DNA of 64,000 nucleotides from NCBI RefSeq assembly GCF_000346465.2, contig NC_034013.1:616211-680210 (forward strand). Direction: 5' to 3'. The stretch is from Prunus persica (taxonomy: Eukaryota; Streptophyta; Magnoliopsida; Rosales; Rosaceae). The position numbers and the translations under genes were made by a program. A model generated the notes under the pieces. It did not search any database. It had not been told where the DNA came from and worked only from the letters and a program-made list of their open reading frames with translations. Below, piece by piece: positions 10,562 to 22,599 of the stretch (positions are counted from its first letter, which is position 1; each line of letters begins with the position of its first letter).

Positions 10562-12579
10562 GGGGTTGATTGAGGTTAGTCCCACATCAGGGTAGAATTT
10601 TGTTCAGTCAGTTCTATATCTATTTCTCAAAGAAAAACAAAAGAAAGAAAAAGGCATCTACCTGCCACTAGTATGGTAAAATGCTCTGAGGTTTTCTTAA
10701 TATTGTTTGCAGGTATCCTTAGATTGCAGCAGGACTAAGAGCAGCAGAACTGCTACTTAAGTGGCGGGCTTCAGATCTAGCCTTGCAAATTTTATTTTGC
10801 ATTCTAGAGGTAAATTTTGTCATCTTCTTTACATGTGTATGGTTAAGCAAGAGCTCTGTAAATTCTGATTATACAGACTTTTTCTGGAAAGAGCAAGGCA
10901 AGTTGAATTAATAATATTCTCAGGATACCTTTTATGGCCAACTGATGATCATGCGGTTTCATGGTCTCGGTTGGAGATAAGTGTCCAAATCAATTTAATG
11001 GAATGATTACTAGATTGTTGTTGTAATATTAATTAATTTGTAACCTATATGCAAATGTTTGTGGTTTTCCATAGCCATTAGTAGCCCTCCTGTTCTTCAC
11101 CTAATAAGATTCTACACTGTTGTATAGCTAGATATGAAATTGATCTTCTAGTGCTTACTCAATGATTGTAAATAATAAAGATAGTGATTCTTGTTGGAGC
11201 ATTTTGTTTGTATACTAGATTTCATTACCCAACTCTTAAGCGTGAATTATTTTTCACCGGTTTGAATTTGTGTTGTTGATCTGGATGTGTTTTCAGTCTG
11301 ATTATGATTTATGATTGCAAGCCCTGGCATCCCAAGGTTTACTTCTTTCTAGATTTATGCCTCGGTCTTATACAATTCAATTTTCCGCAGGTCATACATA
11401 GTCATGCTCACCAGAGAAAACAGATGTCTGAGTTGCTCCAGATGGCAGAGAAGGATGGAGGAAACCTGCTGCTCTTCGCTGTAGGACGTTTATCCTTGGT
11501 GCATCTAAACCTTTTTACTTCCGTTACTCAGGAAAAGTGGCGGGGGGTGTCATGGATTGGAGGGTGCTGGAATCGGGTTTCTAGCAGCCATACAGGAATA
11601 AAAAAAACTCTGTAAAAAGTCATGTTAGAATCAACATATGATTCTTTTATATAGTCTTGTCCCAACATTTTGGGTGTATAGTCTCTGGTGTCGTGTGTTG
11701 GTTGGTCCATATTTCTAATGTGGTTCAAGTGTTGTGCATAATAGTGCTAGGATTTCCATTGCAAACTAAAGCGCCAGTAGTTTATATAATTTCGAGTGCC
11801 TGGCTTCACAAGGAGAGAAGCTTCAGGTGTATTCTATTTCTTTGGAAAGAAGAATTTTTGTGTACTGATATAGTAAAACTCGTCTCGTCTATTGATATTG
11901 ATCCTTCTGATTTGAAGGATGTGGAGTTTATTAGTCAGTGGAAAGATTTCTCCCCTTTGTTCTGTTTCCATCTGAAACTAGATGGCTGATGTTGATATTT
12001 ACAAGTGCTACATGAGAAAATGCAATGTTTTGACAACCAAGTCCAACAAAGACAAGCTAAGTGGACTCTCTTCATAAGGCACATGCATTCAGCTGTTGGG
12101 ACATGAAGGGGCAACTATAGTGTTGCTTTATGCATGTTTTTAACCACTTGATCTTGTGTTGGATTAAGGGCTAACGAGTAGGATAGTGGACAAGAGGCTT
12201 GTAGCTCAATTGATTAAAAAATTTTGTTCTTAGCACAGCTGCATAGATGTCCACTCATGGTAGTTGAAAAGTTTATATATATATATATATATATATATTT
12301 TAATCTAAGTTATAGTCTATACTAGGAGGGGACTCGAACTTGAGTGGAAGGGGATGAGTTCATTGTTTTTTTATTTATTTTTTATATAAGCTATAGTCAA
12401 TACGAGGAGGGCACTTGAATTTGGGTGGAAGGGGGTGAGTTCACTGTTCTCATCAATGGGGGACTCGAATTTGGAAATGTTCTAAAAAAGGTTTTTTTTT
12501 TTTTTGGACTGAATGTTCTAAAAAAGTTTGAAGTGGTGTGTTAAGTAGAAAAGAAAAGAGGATGACAAGGAACAAAAAA
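10562..12579. other. 3' region of the RRM gene and intergenic DNA
   Basis: Probable 3' UTR sequence with a possible last exon after a TTTGCAG at 10706-10712 and AATAAA at about 11174. Open frames at 11304-11615 and 11657-11989 show no recognisable domain. An AT microsatellite lies at about 12276-12297. Two related copies of a unit containing TATAGTC-ATAC-AGGAGGG and GGAAGGGG-TGAGTTCA occur about 81 bases apart (about 12307 and 12388), with a tRNA-like TAGCTCAATTGATTAA at about 12201. This suggests a SINE remnant. Confidence 0.4.
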
Positions 12580-14250
12580 TTCATTTATGCCAATGGGATT
12601 TGGCTTTTCGTCCTTAAGCTAAGGGTGGTTTGGATTTAAGAGAACAACTACTATGAATCAAGCTCTCTTGGCTAAAACTGGTTGTCACCTCCATTGTAAG
12701 GACCAAGGGGTATGGGCAAATTGTTTTTTAGGGCAAATATTTAAAAAACCTAGTCCATAATGGATCCTTCCTTAAAAGAAAAAAAGAAGGGTGTTCTACT
12801 ACTTGGAGGGGGGTTCTGTATGGGGCAAAGCTTCTTAAGCAAGGTGTGATATGGAGAGTGGTCAAAGGTGATATGATCAAGTTCTGGAAGGATCACTGGG
12901 TCACTGAGGAGCCCTTGTTACATCAAGAGGGTGTATTGAATTCTCATGATTTGGAATGTATTGTGGATAGCTTTGTGGAAGATGGTTGGTGGGACATGGA
13001 CAAGCTTTGTGATACTCTTACTGATGAGCTTGTCCAGAAAGTGATTGGTACACCTATTGGGTTTAATAGCAATTTGCAAGACATTCAAATTTCTTGACCT
13101 GCGGCAAATGGGATGTTTACTGTTAAAACTGCTTATGAGTTGTTGGTTGCTAGGCATGGCTGGAGCGACCACCTCTGGGAGCATCTTTGGAGGTTGAAAG
13201 TTCCCCCTAAACTAAAGTTCTTCTTATGGTTGGTTTGCTAAGGGAAAATTCTTTCTAATGAGCATAGGTATAAAAGACAGCTTACTTTGGATCCCTCCTG
13301 CAGCATTTATGGTGGTAGTTCAGAAACGATTCTTCATATCCTAAGAGAGGGCCCACAAGCTAAAGAGGTATGGAGAGCTATTTTGCTTCTTTTGCAAGTC
13401 CCTCATTTCTTCCAGCATGATTTGCAGCCTTGGTTATCCTGCAATATACTTAATAAGAACAAAGGTTGTGTAGGCTTGCCTTGGAATACAATTTTTGGTT
13501 TTACCTATTGGTATATTTGGAAGTGGAGAAATCATTGTGTTTTTAATAATGAGGAGGCTCTACCTTATTGCCCCCAAAATACTATTTTGAAAGCTGCTAA
13601 GGAGTGGTTATTGCATGCTTATGTGTCTCAACCTAAAAAACTGAAAGTGTTGGTTTCTCTTGCTTGGGTTCCACCTGATGTGGGATGGTTCAAACTGAAT
13701 GTGGATGGCTATCGGAGATTTTCTAGTGGCAATATTGGCACTGGAGGGGTACTTCGTAACTGTAACGGGGATTGGGTTGAAGGCTTTACTACTAGTTTGG
13801 GTCAAGGGCAGGTTTTGGATGCTGAAATATGGGGTTTATTCTTTGGTTTGAAGTTAGCAGTGGCTTGCAACATCTCTCATCTTATGGAGATGGACTTTGC
13901 TTTAGTGGTGCAGCTCATACAAATGACTAATCCCATTCTTTTCCATCCTCTAACTGGCGTAATTATGGACTACAGACATATGATGGTGCAAATTGGTATG
14001 TGTCGACTTCATCATATCTATTATAAGAAAAATTGTGTTGCAGATTGCTTGGCTTATGGAAGCTTCAATAGAGATCTAGGCTTCTGTATTTGTGATGTTG
14101 CTCGTAGTTGGTTAGCTTCCTTATTAGCTGATGATGTGTTAGGGTTGTCTTGAACCCGTTTGATTTGTTCTAAGTTTGTTTAGTTTGCTTTTGGAATGTT
14201 GACCCCATTTTTCACCCCAAAAAGAAAAGAAAAAAAAAAGAGAAGAGGAA
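12580..14250 (+). pseudogene. LINE (non-LTR retrotransposon) 3' relic with RNase H domain
   Basis: Broken frames from about 12590 contain the zf-RVT region downstream of a LINE reverse transcriptase (LWRLKVPPKLKFFLW-type segment near 13190). The open frame 13287-14153 holds an RVT_3 RNase H fold: WFKLNVDGYRR, then GTGGVLRNCNGDWVEGF, DAEIWGLFFGLKLA, and a late KKNCVADCLA. The Asp of NVDG, the Glu of DAE and the following Asp are the usual active-site positions. The reverse transcriptase core is missing, as expected of a 5'-truncated LINE copy. An A-rich tail follows at about 14219-14245. Stops in the first 600 bases show it is inactive. Confidence 0.8.
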
Positions 14251-14534
14251 GCAATGCTCCTTGCTCCGGGTAATTATTTTGTGTGAAATGGCAATAGTAC
14301 CCTTATAGTTTTCTGAAATGGTGATACTACCCTTATTATTTTGTGAAATTGATCGAAACGTGTTATTTCTTCATCGTCCTCTCCAGGAGTTTCACTGAGC
14401 TTACTCTGTCTCTCTGACAATCTCAACTCCATCGACTCTCTAGTCCCTTACCATCCCATCTCTTCGCTTTCACTCTCAAACCATCGAGTCTTCTCATTAG
14501 GCATATCGACGCCTGATATCTCATTTATTCGACG

Positions 14535-15249
14535 GTAAGTTCCTATCTCATTAAATTTTCCATTTTTGTGTTTTATACGTCTTGATTTTTTGGTAGAGTA
14601 GGCATTTCTGCTTAGGATTTTTCTTTTCTTTTTGGCGTTTTTGGGCTGTATTTTCTTATTTGTTCCTTGTTTCTTTTGGGCTTATTGTTTTGGATTGATT
14701 TTGAGGCAGTTTGTTTATTTATTGGTTTTCTGGTATGGGTTTGATTTTGTTGTTGTTGTGTGATTATTGTGCTCCTGTGCATTTTTTTGGATGATGGTTT
14801 ATAGGGTTCCCAATATGCATTGAAATTTTCCTTTATTCTGATGTATTTGGTCAGTGAATCTTTGAATGTTTAAAAGAAAACAGGGGTTGTGTTTTGTCAA
14901 TTCGTTGCTAGTGGTTACTTTTTCCCCGTTGAATGCTCCCGCAGATCATGAGAAACCCACATATATGAAGTGAAATTTTTTCCTTCAAATTTTGTACCTA
15001 ATTTGTGATTTGCTATTAGCTCTGTTTTGATCTTATAGAAAAGAAAGGGGTGTTTTGAAGAAATTCGAAGTCTATGTTTGAGTATTTTCTTTTTCAGTTT
15101 TTTTATCTTCTTTGTTCCAGAAAATGTGTCAGCTCTGTCGAGCCTTTTTGTTAGAACCATTGCTTATTTATGGATGTTGGAAATCTAAATACATTATATC
15201 AAGTTAAATATATGACTCAAAGCTCAGCACATCCATTTTTTATTTATAG
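14535..15249 (+). other. SWI3B: intron in the 5' leader of the SWI3B-like gene
   Basis: GACG|GTAAGT at 14535 and TTTATAG| at 15249 bracket a T-rich 715-base interval between a CT-rich leader exon (from about 14380) and the short second leader exon that contains the ATG. The arrangement is typical of a plant leader intron; transcripts would settle it. Confidence 0.55.
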
Positions 15250-15276
15250 AACTTCGAAGCTCAGGGCTGTAACCAC

Positions 15277-17792
15277 ATGACGACCAAATCAGTAGTCCAA
15301 GACTTCTCATCTGACACTTCACGCGGACCCAATCCTTCTCTAATCTCTGTCAAGCCCGAGACTCCAGCCACTCTACGCCCTCCTCAACCACCTGCTAACT
15401 CAGACGTTCATATCGTACATGTACCTAGCTATTCCAGGTGGTTCTCATGGGACCATATCCACCATTGTGAAGTTCGATTCCTCCCAGAGTTCTTCGATTC
15501 TCACTCTCCTTCCAAGAATCCTAGGCTTTACATGTACTGTCGCAACAACATCATCAAGCATTACAGGGACAACCCTGCCCGAAAGCTCACCTTCACTGAT
15601 GCCCGTAAGACTCTCGTTGGTGATGTTGGCTCCATTCGCAGGGTTTTTGATTTTCTTGAGGTTTGGGGTTTGATCAATTACTCCTCCTCTGCGCTCAACA
15701 AGCCCCTTAGGTGGGAGGACAAGGACAGCAAGGCTGCCTCTCCGGTCGCTGAATCCCCCACAAGTTGTCCTGAGGACTCTTCCACTCCCAACAAGGAGAG
15801 CCCCAAGAAGAGAGTGTGCCATGGTTGCAAGTCTCTTTGTAGCATTGCCTGCTTTGTTTCTGAAAAGGTCTATCATTCTTTTGATATCATTATTATAGAA
15901 GTGAACTGATTAACAGACTGACTGAAGCATGATTTTGTCATGTAGGTGTTTTGCAATCCCTTAATATGTCATATTACCCTCACATCTGCGTTGCATAAAT
16001 AAATTTGGGCACTCCCTCTTTTCTAAGTCATATGTGTGACACTTACACAATACTTGTGGGCACAAGGGTGGAGCCAGAACTTTTCAAAAGGGTGGGCTAA
16101 TATTTTGTTAATTGAAAAAATAAAGATAAGCCACATTGGGAATTGCTACTTTGGAATTTTTTGGGCTTCAAAGAGCTTGAAAAATATGGGTTTTGTGTAA
16201 GAAACTACATAGATTGGTAGGCTAGAGTTGCAATATCCTAAAATATTGTGCTGTAAAAAGTATTTTGCATCAAGGTTGCACTGGGCTATAGTCCAGGCAG
16301 CTAACATGTAGCTATGCCCTTGCGTGGGCAGTTGCATTGCATGTAACATTTTATCTTATTGTGGTTCCTGGGACTGATCTTTTCATTCCTTGTTGGTACC
16401 AGTATGACATGACTCTCTGTGCAAGGTGCTATGTTCGTGGGAATTATCAGATTGGTGTAACATCTTCAGATTTCAGGAGGGTTGAGATCAATGAAGAGAT
16501 GAGGAGTGATTGGGCATATAAAGATATTTTGCATCTTCTAGAAGCTCTCATGCATTATGGTGACGATTGGAGGAAGGTTGCACAACATGTCGGTCGAAGT
16601 GAGAAGGAATGCATCACTCATTTCATTAAAATTCCTTTCGGTGAAGAATTTATTGCTGATTTCGATTCTGGGAATTTCGACTACAAGAATAGTAGTCCTT
16701 TGAAAGACTCTGCGGATTCCAAATTTGGAATGGAGAGTAATGGTACACCATCCCCAAGTAAAAGAATGCGTCTCACACCTCTTGCAGATGCAAGCAACCC
16801 AATAATGGCTCAGGTAATACAAGTAGAAATAAGTTCCCTTGCCTTTCTCTTAGTGAACTGAGTAAAGTTCTAAAATGAAAAGGCACAAAGCATATTTTCG
16901 TTAGGTCACCTTGAGCATATAATAAGTTTTGATTTATTTTCTTTAATTAATAGTACATGTGACTTCTCATTTCTTGCGTAAATGTGCTCTCAGAAATTTC
17001 TTTTTATTTTTTTATTTTGCAAAATTCAGGTTACATTGATTTTTGTATCATCTCTCTTTCCTTTCAGGCAGCCTTCCTGTCAGCTTTGGCGGGCATAGAG
17101 GTTGCAAAAGCTGCTGCTTGTGCGGCCGTAACAACCCTTTGTGAGGCGGATTATGAAACAAGTAGACTGAGTCTAGGATCTCGGGCTTGGAATGCAAGAC
17201 AGCATGGTGTGCTTCTTGTTAAAAACTCTGCTCAAGCAAAATGCTCAATTAGTTTATTGCATATGGACCCAAACTTGTCATGGGATTTTCTAAAATATTG
17301 AATTTACTAACATTGGGAGGACAATCCTATAAATTTACTTGGTGAAGAGAATGTTGTGACCATCAAACTCCAAGTAGAATAATGGCTTGCTTTCTTACGC
17401 AGAAGTGAATGCTGAATCCAATGGGGACACCAACCTAGATGAACTGGGAGGTGCTTTTGTAGATGCAAATTCACAGTTTGAAAAGGAAGGGATGGATGTG
17501 GAGAGAGCAATTTCTGGGATTACAGAGGTGCAGGTATGTGAAATTCTGAGGTTAGTAGTACGGTACTCTTCTCTAGTTGTAAACTATTTTCTAACCATCA
17601 GAAGTTTTGCAGATGAAAGAGATTCAAGAGAAGATTGTTCGTTTTGAGGAGTTAGATTTACAGATGGAGAAAGAACGGCAAAAACTGGAGCAAATGAAAA
17701 ACATGCTCTTTGTTGATAAGCTAACACTTTCAATTCATAAAACTTGTGCACAAAGAACTGAAGGAATGGAGAAGAATATACAAACAGATTGA
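15277..17792 (+). CDS. SWI3B: SWI3B-like SWI/SNF chromatin-remodelling subunit
   Basis: Five exons join in frame: 15277-15867, 16403-16813, 17068-17206, 17403-17533 and 17613-17792, giving 483 residues. A Pro-rich start is followed by a SWIRM domain at about 45-137 (VPSYSRWFSW, RKTLVGDVGSIRRVFDFLE, WGLINY). A Cys-rich ZZ-like segment spans the exon 1/2 junction (CHGCKSLC ... LCARCY). The SANT domain is at about 228-280 (WAYKDILHLLEALMHYGDDW, VGRSEKECITHF). An Ala-rich helix and a C-terminal coiled coil (MKEIQEKIVRFEELDLQME) follow. SWI3 proteins form the scaffold of plant SWI/SNF remodellers in the nucleus. The domain order and a length near 470 fit SWI3B better than the longer SWI3C or SWI3D. 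Intron 1 contains a dispersed repeat around 16060-16110 (GGTGGAGCCAGAAC). Confidence 0.93.
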
Positions 17793-18606
17793 TTTTCCGT
17801 AGTTTATGTATGTTTATAATCATCTAGTTTTATGTTCAAAACACTGTCCATATATGTTTATAATCATCTAGTTTTATGTTCAAAACACTGTCCATCTAGT
17901 TTGCTCTCTCCCCTCCCCTCTCTAAAGCAGAAAAGGAGAACAAAAAAGGAAAACAAAAATGCTGCCCCCAAGTTGCCGAGGGGACGACTCCAAATTAATT
18001 ATCAGGATTTGATTCAATTGGAAATATTTGAGTGGCACTTATAGGCGTTTCTAGGAGAATATAACTCGAAAATCTGCCTGATTTTCGAACACGAGGCATG
18101 TGGATACATGCGTTCAGGGTTTGATTTGTAAGATGTTGAAGTTGCACTCCAAAATAATCATCTTGCACTATTCTTGAAACTGTTATTACATAGGAGAATA
18201 GAGCCAAGCTCCCAAGTCATAAACTTTTGTATCATATTTGATACATTATGCACATTGTTTCATATAATTACTAAGTACGGTTGGGGCTCAAAACCGATAT
18301 TAGACTGGTTCAACTTCAGTTCCCTGGGTATTTAGCAGCATCAGCTAGGATTATTGCTCTTCCAAACACAGATATATAACAAAATCTATAAATTTCCAAT
18401 CAAATGAAGGTGCTGCTACAATAATATCCATCTAAATCCGTTGTCAAATACGCAATCTGTATACATTTAGCAATCTTCTCTTGGCAGCTAGATGTTTGAT
18501 TGAAATGTATTTCATTAGTTACCACAAAATATTGAGTGTAAAACTAACCCAACCAAAACTGGTAATCCAAAGTTTCAAACTCTGCCTGGAGCCTGGAGGT
18601 TATTTG
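17793..18606. other. convergent 3' intergenic region with a 44-base tandem duplication
   Basis: The 3' ends of the SWI3B-like gene and of the minus-strand PsbP-domain gene face each other here. A unit beginning ATGTTTATAATCATCTAG is present twice in tandem at 17811-17895 with a 44-base period. No gene seen. Confidence 0.6.
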
Positions 18607-20430
18607 TCAAATGAACTTGAAGGATTTGACAGCCTGCAAAACCAATTTAAACTTGGCACTTTCGGTAAATGAATCAAAGGTAATCAGCCTGGTGTATCAT
18701 CCTAGATAAGTGTCTAGTCTAACCTCTGCCAAACTACATATTTTGTCTATGCACAACATATACTTATATTTTTAAACTCACCTTCTCAATATTGGAACTG
18801 TATTTATCTGATTCTTCCTCTACATACTGCAGCAAAACATTGCAATGTCAGCATTGCAGGTTGGCAGGTCTAACATTATAAGAAACAAGGGATCCAGATT
18901 CCAGAACACAGTGCAATTTAGAAATTAAAATGAAGTTTTCTCTGCATATCTATCTATCTAGTAGATGTATAGTTTCTAGTGGAGGCAACTTGCAATTACC
19001 TGTCCGGTCACAGTGTATAGTCTGTTGTACCAGCCGTTTGTTGCCATCCCAAGTGCTGAAAACAGGTGCTTCACACTTTCACCAGGTTTTTGCAGTGAAT
19101 ACTCGATGAAGTAAAGCCCTGATCATCATCATCATCAATTTCAAATCATTACGATTTTATGAACAATCTTCCAAAGTTGGTAAACAAAGTGATCCTTCAT
19201 GCCAATACCTTTAGATGCTTTGCAATCTATAAGTTTTGCTGCCACTCCTGCTGGTCTTTGCCAGCTCCTGTCTAATCCGCTAACCTATGTTTGAAGACCA
19301 TACAAAAGATTAATGCAAAATTAATGAGTAAATAACAAGCTTTGTTCGCATTTCGAATGAGCAGAAAGTAATTAAACTGGGAAAAATGAAGCGCCTAGCT
19401 ACTACTACCTACCAGAGTCTCAGCAAAGGCTTCAACTTTGCCAAAGGATTCCATCTTTGTAAAATCCGGACCAAGTCCCGTGATTACAACGCTAACTGAA
19501 GCAGTAGAGCAGCACACAAAGCAATTATATATAACCAAGTCCAAAAATCACAAGATTGGTCCAAATGAGATTGAAATTTGAGATTACCCACTTGAACTAT
19601 ATCCCTCTTCCGGATAGAAAGCTGTTACTGATTTAAACCCAGTTGGTTCTCCAGCACCTACTTGCCAGTCTCCAAAACCAAAATACTAAAGCATTCAGTA
19701 TATTAACTTGAGGTCTTGTGGGTTAAAGGAAACCAAAATTTTACATAGAAAATTAGATTCACCTTGGGGAATCAATATCTTGAATTTGTTCACATCATCA
19801 GTGTAAATGCGAAAACCCTCAGGCACATCTGAATTAACAAACTCCAAGAAAATTCTTAAAATTCAACTGAGTTACGAATATCAATATGGAGAGGGAGAGA
19901 GATGATCAACTATATGTTACCATTCTCTGCCAATGCATTTGAAATAAGTTCCGGAAACGAAAATGCAGCAAACGTCGTCCCAAGCAAAACTTGTCTTCTC
20001 TTGGCTTGACATTGAATGCCAAAACTGGAAAACAAAAGGACATGCGATGTAAAGGAATCATGCTATATATTTCCTAAAGGGAAATTGAGTGTGATGATGC
20101 TTTATATATACCATGATTCTGGTTCTGGTTCTGGTTCTTTGTTTCTGCAACATTGCACGTAGCTTTTTCTACAAATGGCGATGCCTGAAGAAACAGAGAA
20201 GCAACAATTTTAGCTGATTAACTCTGACCTGCCAAGAGTAAAGTTAAGTGGGGAAATTCAGGGTCCATATGGGTGTGGAGCTGAGGTGAGCGGAAAGACC
20301 TGTGTTGTTTGACAAAGGTCGCAGCAGGGGCAGAGAATACGAAGACGCAACGCACGCCATGCCTTTTAGATTGCCTTCTGCCTGCCTTGTTAGTTACTTC
20401 ATTTATAACAGCTATGTTGTCGTGGGCCAT
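18607..20430 (-). CDS. PPD5: chloroplast PsbP-domain protein (PPD5-like)
   Basis: Ten minus-strand exons join in frame: 20430-20229, 20184-20112, 20024-19921, 19828-19763, 19669-19592, 19495-19413, 19284-19209, 19118-19000, 18826-18782 and 18633-18607, giving 290 residues. After a variable N terminus, AKRRQVLLGTTFAAFSFP looks like a twin-arginine thylakoid-lumen targeting signal. The PsbP fold follows: FRIYTDDVNKFKILIPQDW, GFKSVTAFYPEEGYSS, VVITGLGPDFTKMESFG, AETLVSGLDRSWQRPAG, LYFIEYSLQKPGE, ATNGWYNRLYTVTGQ, VEEESDKYSSNIEK, AVKSFKFI. I match it to PPD5 from memory of that family. The likely site is the thylakoid lumen, in photosystem or strigolactone-linked functions proposed for the family. 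The ATG at 20430 is uncertain, since the first exon does not look like a normal transit peptide; an internal Met at about 20270 is an alternative. Confidence 0.85.
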
Positions 20431-20463
20431 TATTTCTTTCCTATCTTGATGATATTTTGACAA

Positions 20464-20787
20464 GAGACAAATAAACCTCCAACTTATGTCACTTTGTATG
20501 GTTATACATCACATTACCTTGTATACATTTACTTTCAGGGGAAAAAAAAAAAAATTTACAATGGTCCTTGAATTTGTGCTCAATTTGCATTTTGGTCCTT
20601 AATTTGAAATAGTTGTTGTAGTCCCTCGTCTCTAGTTTCGTTAACACTGTTGGTCCTACCGTCATTGTTTGTGTAAATAATCTCACGGGAGAATATTCGC
20701 TTCTAAATCCTTCAACCTTCAATCTTCCTTCTCTCTCCTCCTCGATTCCTGTAAAAAAGATTAGAGTAAATAGACCACACCCGGGGG
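20464..20787. other. short intergenic repeat region
   Basis: Contains a poly-A run (about 20539-20551) and a segment with TTTGCATTTTGGTCCTTAA (about 20585-20605). A similar segment (TTTACATTTTGGTCCTCCA) occurs in the same orientation at about 23530, just beyond the candidate solo LTR. No gene seen. Confidence 0.45.
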
Positions 20788-22182
20788 TGTTGGCCAAAAG
20801 CCCTCCGATGCCTAAGTTAGTTTGAGTGTTTGTAGGAAAACAATAGCTAAGCAAAGGGTACGGAGTTTGTATGTAGGGTGTGAATGGGGCGGCCGGAGCT
20901 GTGTGTGGTGGCCGGAGCAGTGTAGAGAAAATATGGAGAGCAGAGAGGAAGAGAGCTTCAGGTATTTTTCTCGGGTATTAGAAGTAGGTTTAGATGTACC
21001 TTGAATGATGAATGAGGTCGTCTATTTATAGAAGCCTCGGGGATAGGGTTTCATAGAGAATATGATGAGTTTATTCTTTACCAAATTCGTAGGGATCGAG
21101 TCGGACTTGATAATATCTGAATTAATGATATTATCTTCTCTTTATTAGGATAATATCTGAATTAATGATATTATCTTATTAAATAAAGATAATATCATAT
21201 TAATTAAGATATTTATCTCTATTAATTAATTGCCCAGATAAACTTGTTCAATTAATTAATTTAAGAGATAATCTTCTTTTCCACGTGGCACGCTGTGATT
21301 AGAGACGAAAATATTTGCTCCCACAGTCATAATTTGTGACATTTTCCATCAAATCTAAGGGCAAAGTGGCTGTTTTATATAGGTTTCACTTATGGAGCTT
21401 GTTGGGAGAGTAGGGGCTTTTTCGTTCTGGCAGCTACTACTGGCATGGGCTGCTGTAAAGAGCCAAATGTGAGAAAATTGTCATTAGGTCTGAGTTCAAG
21501 AATCAGACCCCAATAATACTTCGAAAGAGTAGTTGAGCCTTAGGAAGCACCTTGGTTACCTTCACCTGCAAAACTAACATTCGCTTACAGATAAATACTT
21601 AGCTTGGCATGAGAAGCTTGTGGCATCGAAGTAAAGCAGTCATGAGTTTAGCATTTAAAGAGAGAGAGGGTTGTGAGTTCCTATGAGAAACATGAGTTCT
21701 AAGGAAAGGAGGAAGGGATTCTAAGAAGGTTTGTTGAAGTGAGAGAGAGATGGGGGCATAATAGGTGTGTTGAGTAGTTTCCAGCAGCTTGACGAAAACT
21801 CTGTCAAGCTTTGGAACGATTTACCAGAAGAGAAAATGGGAAGAGATGGAGGAATGAGGCTAGAAAATTGCAAAGGTTTCAGAGATGAGAGATGAAGTTT
21901 GCTATCTGAATGTGGTTGTAGCTAGTGGTGAAGTAGTGGGTGTGGTTGTGTTTAATGGGTAGGAGGTACCTCTTTTTATAGCCGCTGGAAGCTCCTCCTT
22001 CCCAAGAAACCCTAATGTTTTCTCTCCAATTTTGCCAAGTCTCCCCTTTCATTTCTCTTCTCTCCCTTTGACTCATCCCATTTCGTGAAATCTTCTTCTG
22101 TCCAAACACACAAAGACAAGATTTTTGGGAGTTCCAAGGCTTTCCCGCAGCTGCTTTGGTAATGAACTCCTATTTTTGGCTA

Positions 22183-22599
22183 TGTAACATCCCACATCGA
22201 CCAACAGAGAGGGGGTGATGTGCCTTATATGTACATGCTCACCTCCATCTAGCACAAGGCCTTTTGAGAACTCACTGGTTTCGGAGTCATGGGAACTCCG
22301 AAGTTAAGCGAGTTGGGGCTAGAGCAATCCCAGGATGGGTGACCCACTGGGAAGTTGCTTGTTAGTTCCCAGAAACAAAACTCTAAGGGCAGAAATAGGG
22401 GGCCCAAAGCGGACAATATCATGCTGCAGCGGAGCCAATCCCGGGATGTGACAATTCTCGTGAGTTCTCAGAAACAAAACCCCAATCCCGGGATGTGACA
22501 ATTCTCGTGAGTTCTCAGAAACAAAATCGTGAGGGCAGAGAGTGGTGGCCTAAAGCGGACAATATCGTGCTACGGCGGAGCCGATCCTGGGATGTGACA
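22183..22599 (+). mobile_element. Cassandra TRIM-type element (rearranged)
   Basis: Starts TGTAACATCCCACATCG and ends GGGATGTGACA. A perfect GGCTA target duplication flanks it (22178-22182 and 22600-22604). The first 271 bases are a full LTR with a 5S rRNA-like domain, and no protein is encoded, which matches the Cassandra family of terminal-repeat retrotransposons in miniature. Instead of a second full LTR, the 3' part holds two tails: a shortened one (22454-22500) and a nearly complete LTR 3' half (22501-22599). Both begin ATTCTCGTGAGTTCTCAGAA. Confidence 0.85.
22273..22365 (+). other. 5S rRNA-derived domain in the Cassandra LTR
   Basis: The segment reads GGGAACTCCGAAGTTAAGCG ... CCCAGGATGGGTGACC ... 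CTGGGAAGTTGCTTG. These correspond in order to the 3' two thirds of plant 5S rRNA, including box A (AAGTTAAGCG), the intermediate element (GATGGGTGACC) and box C (CTGGGAAGT). It is a retrotransposon-borne copy, not a 5S gene: the 5' part diverges and the box C end is altered. Cassandra LTRs are known for carrying such RNA polymerase III signals. Confidence 0.85.

Noticed and set aside
11304..11989. Two adjoining open frames downstream of the RRM gene as a new gene
   Set aside because: No domain, no splice logic joining them, and codon content like UTR or intergenic DNA.
18607..18712. A frameshifted, stop-containing last exon of the PsbP-domain gene reading FTESAKFKLVLQAVKSF
   Set aside because: A separate 45-base exon at 18782-18826 (VEEESDKYSSNIEK) and a strong acceptor before AVKSFKFI give a clean frame, so the gene is not broken.
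22273..22365. A true 5S rRNA gene
   Set aside because: Only the 3' two thirds match, the region sits within TG...CA LTR sequence with a target duplication, and no tandem 5S repeat is present.
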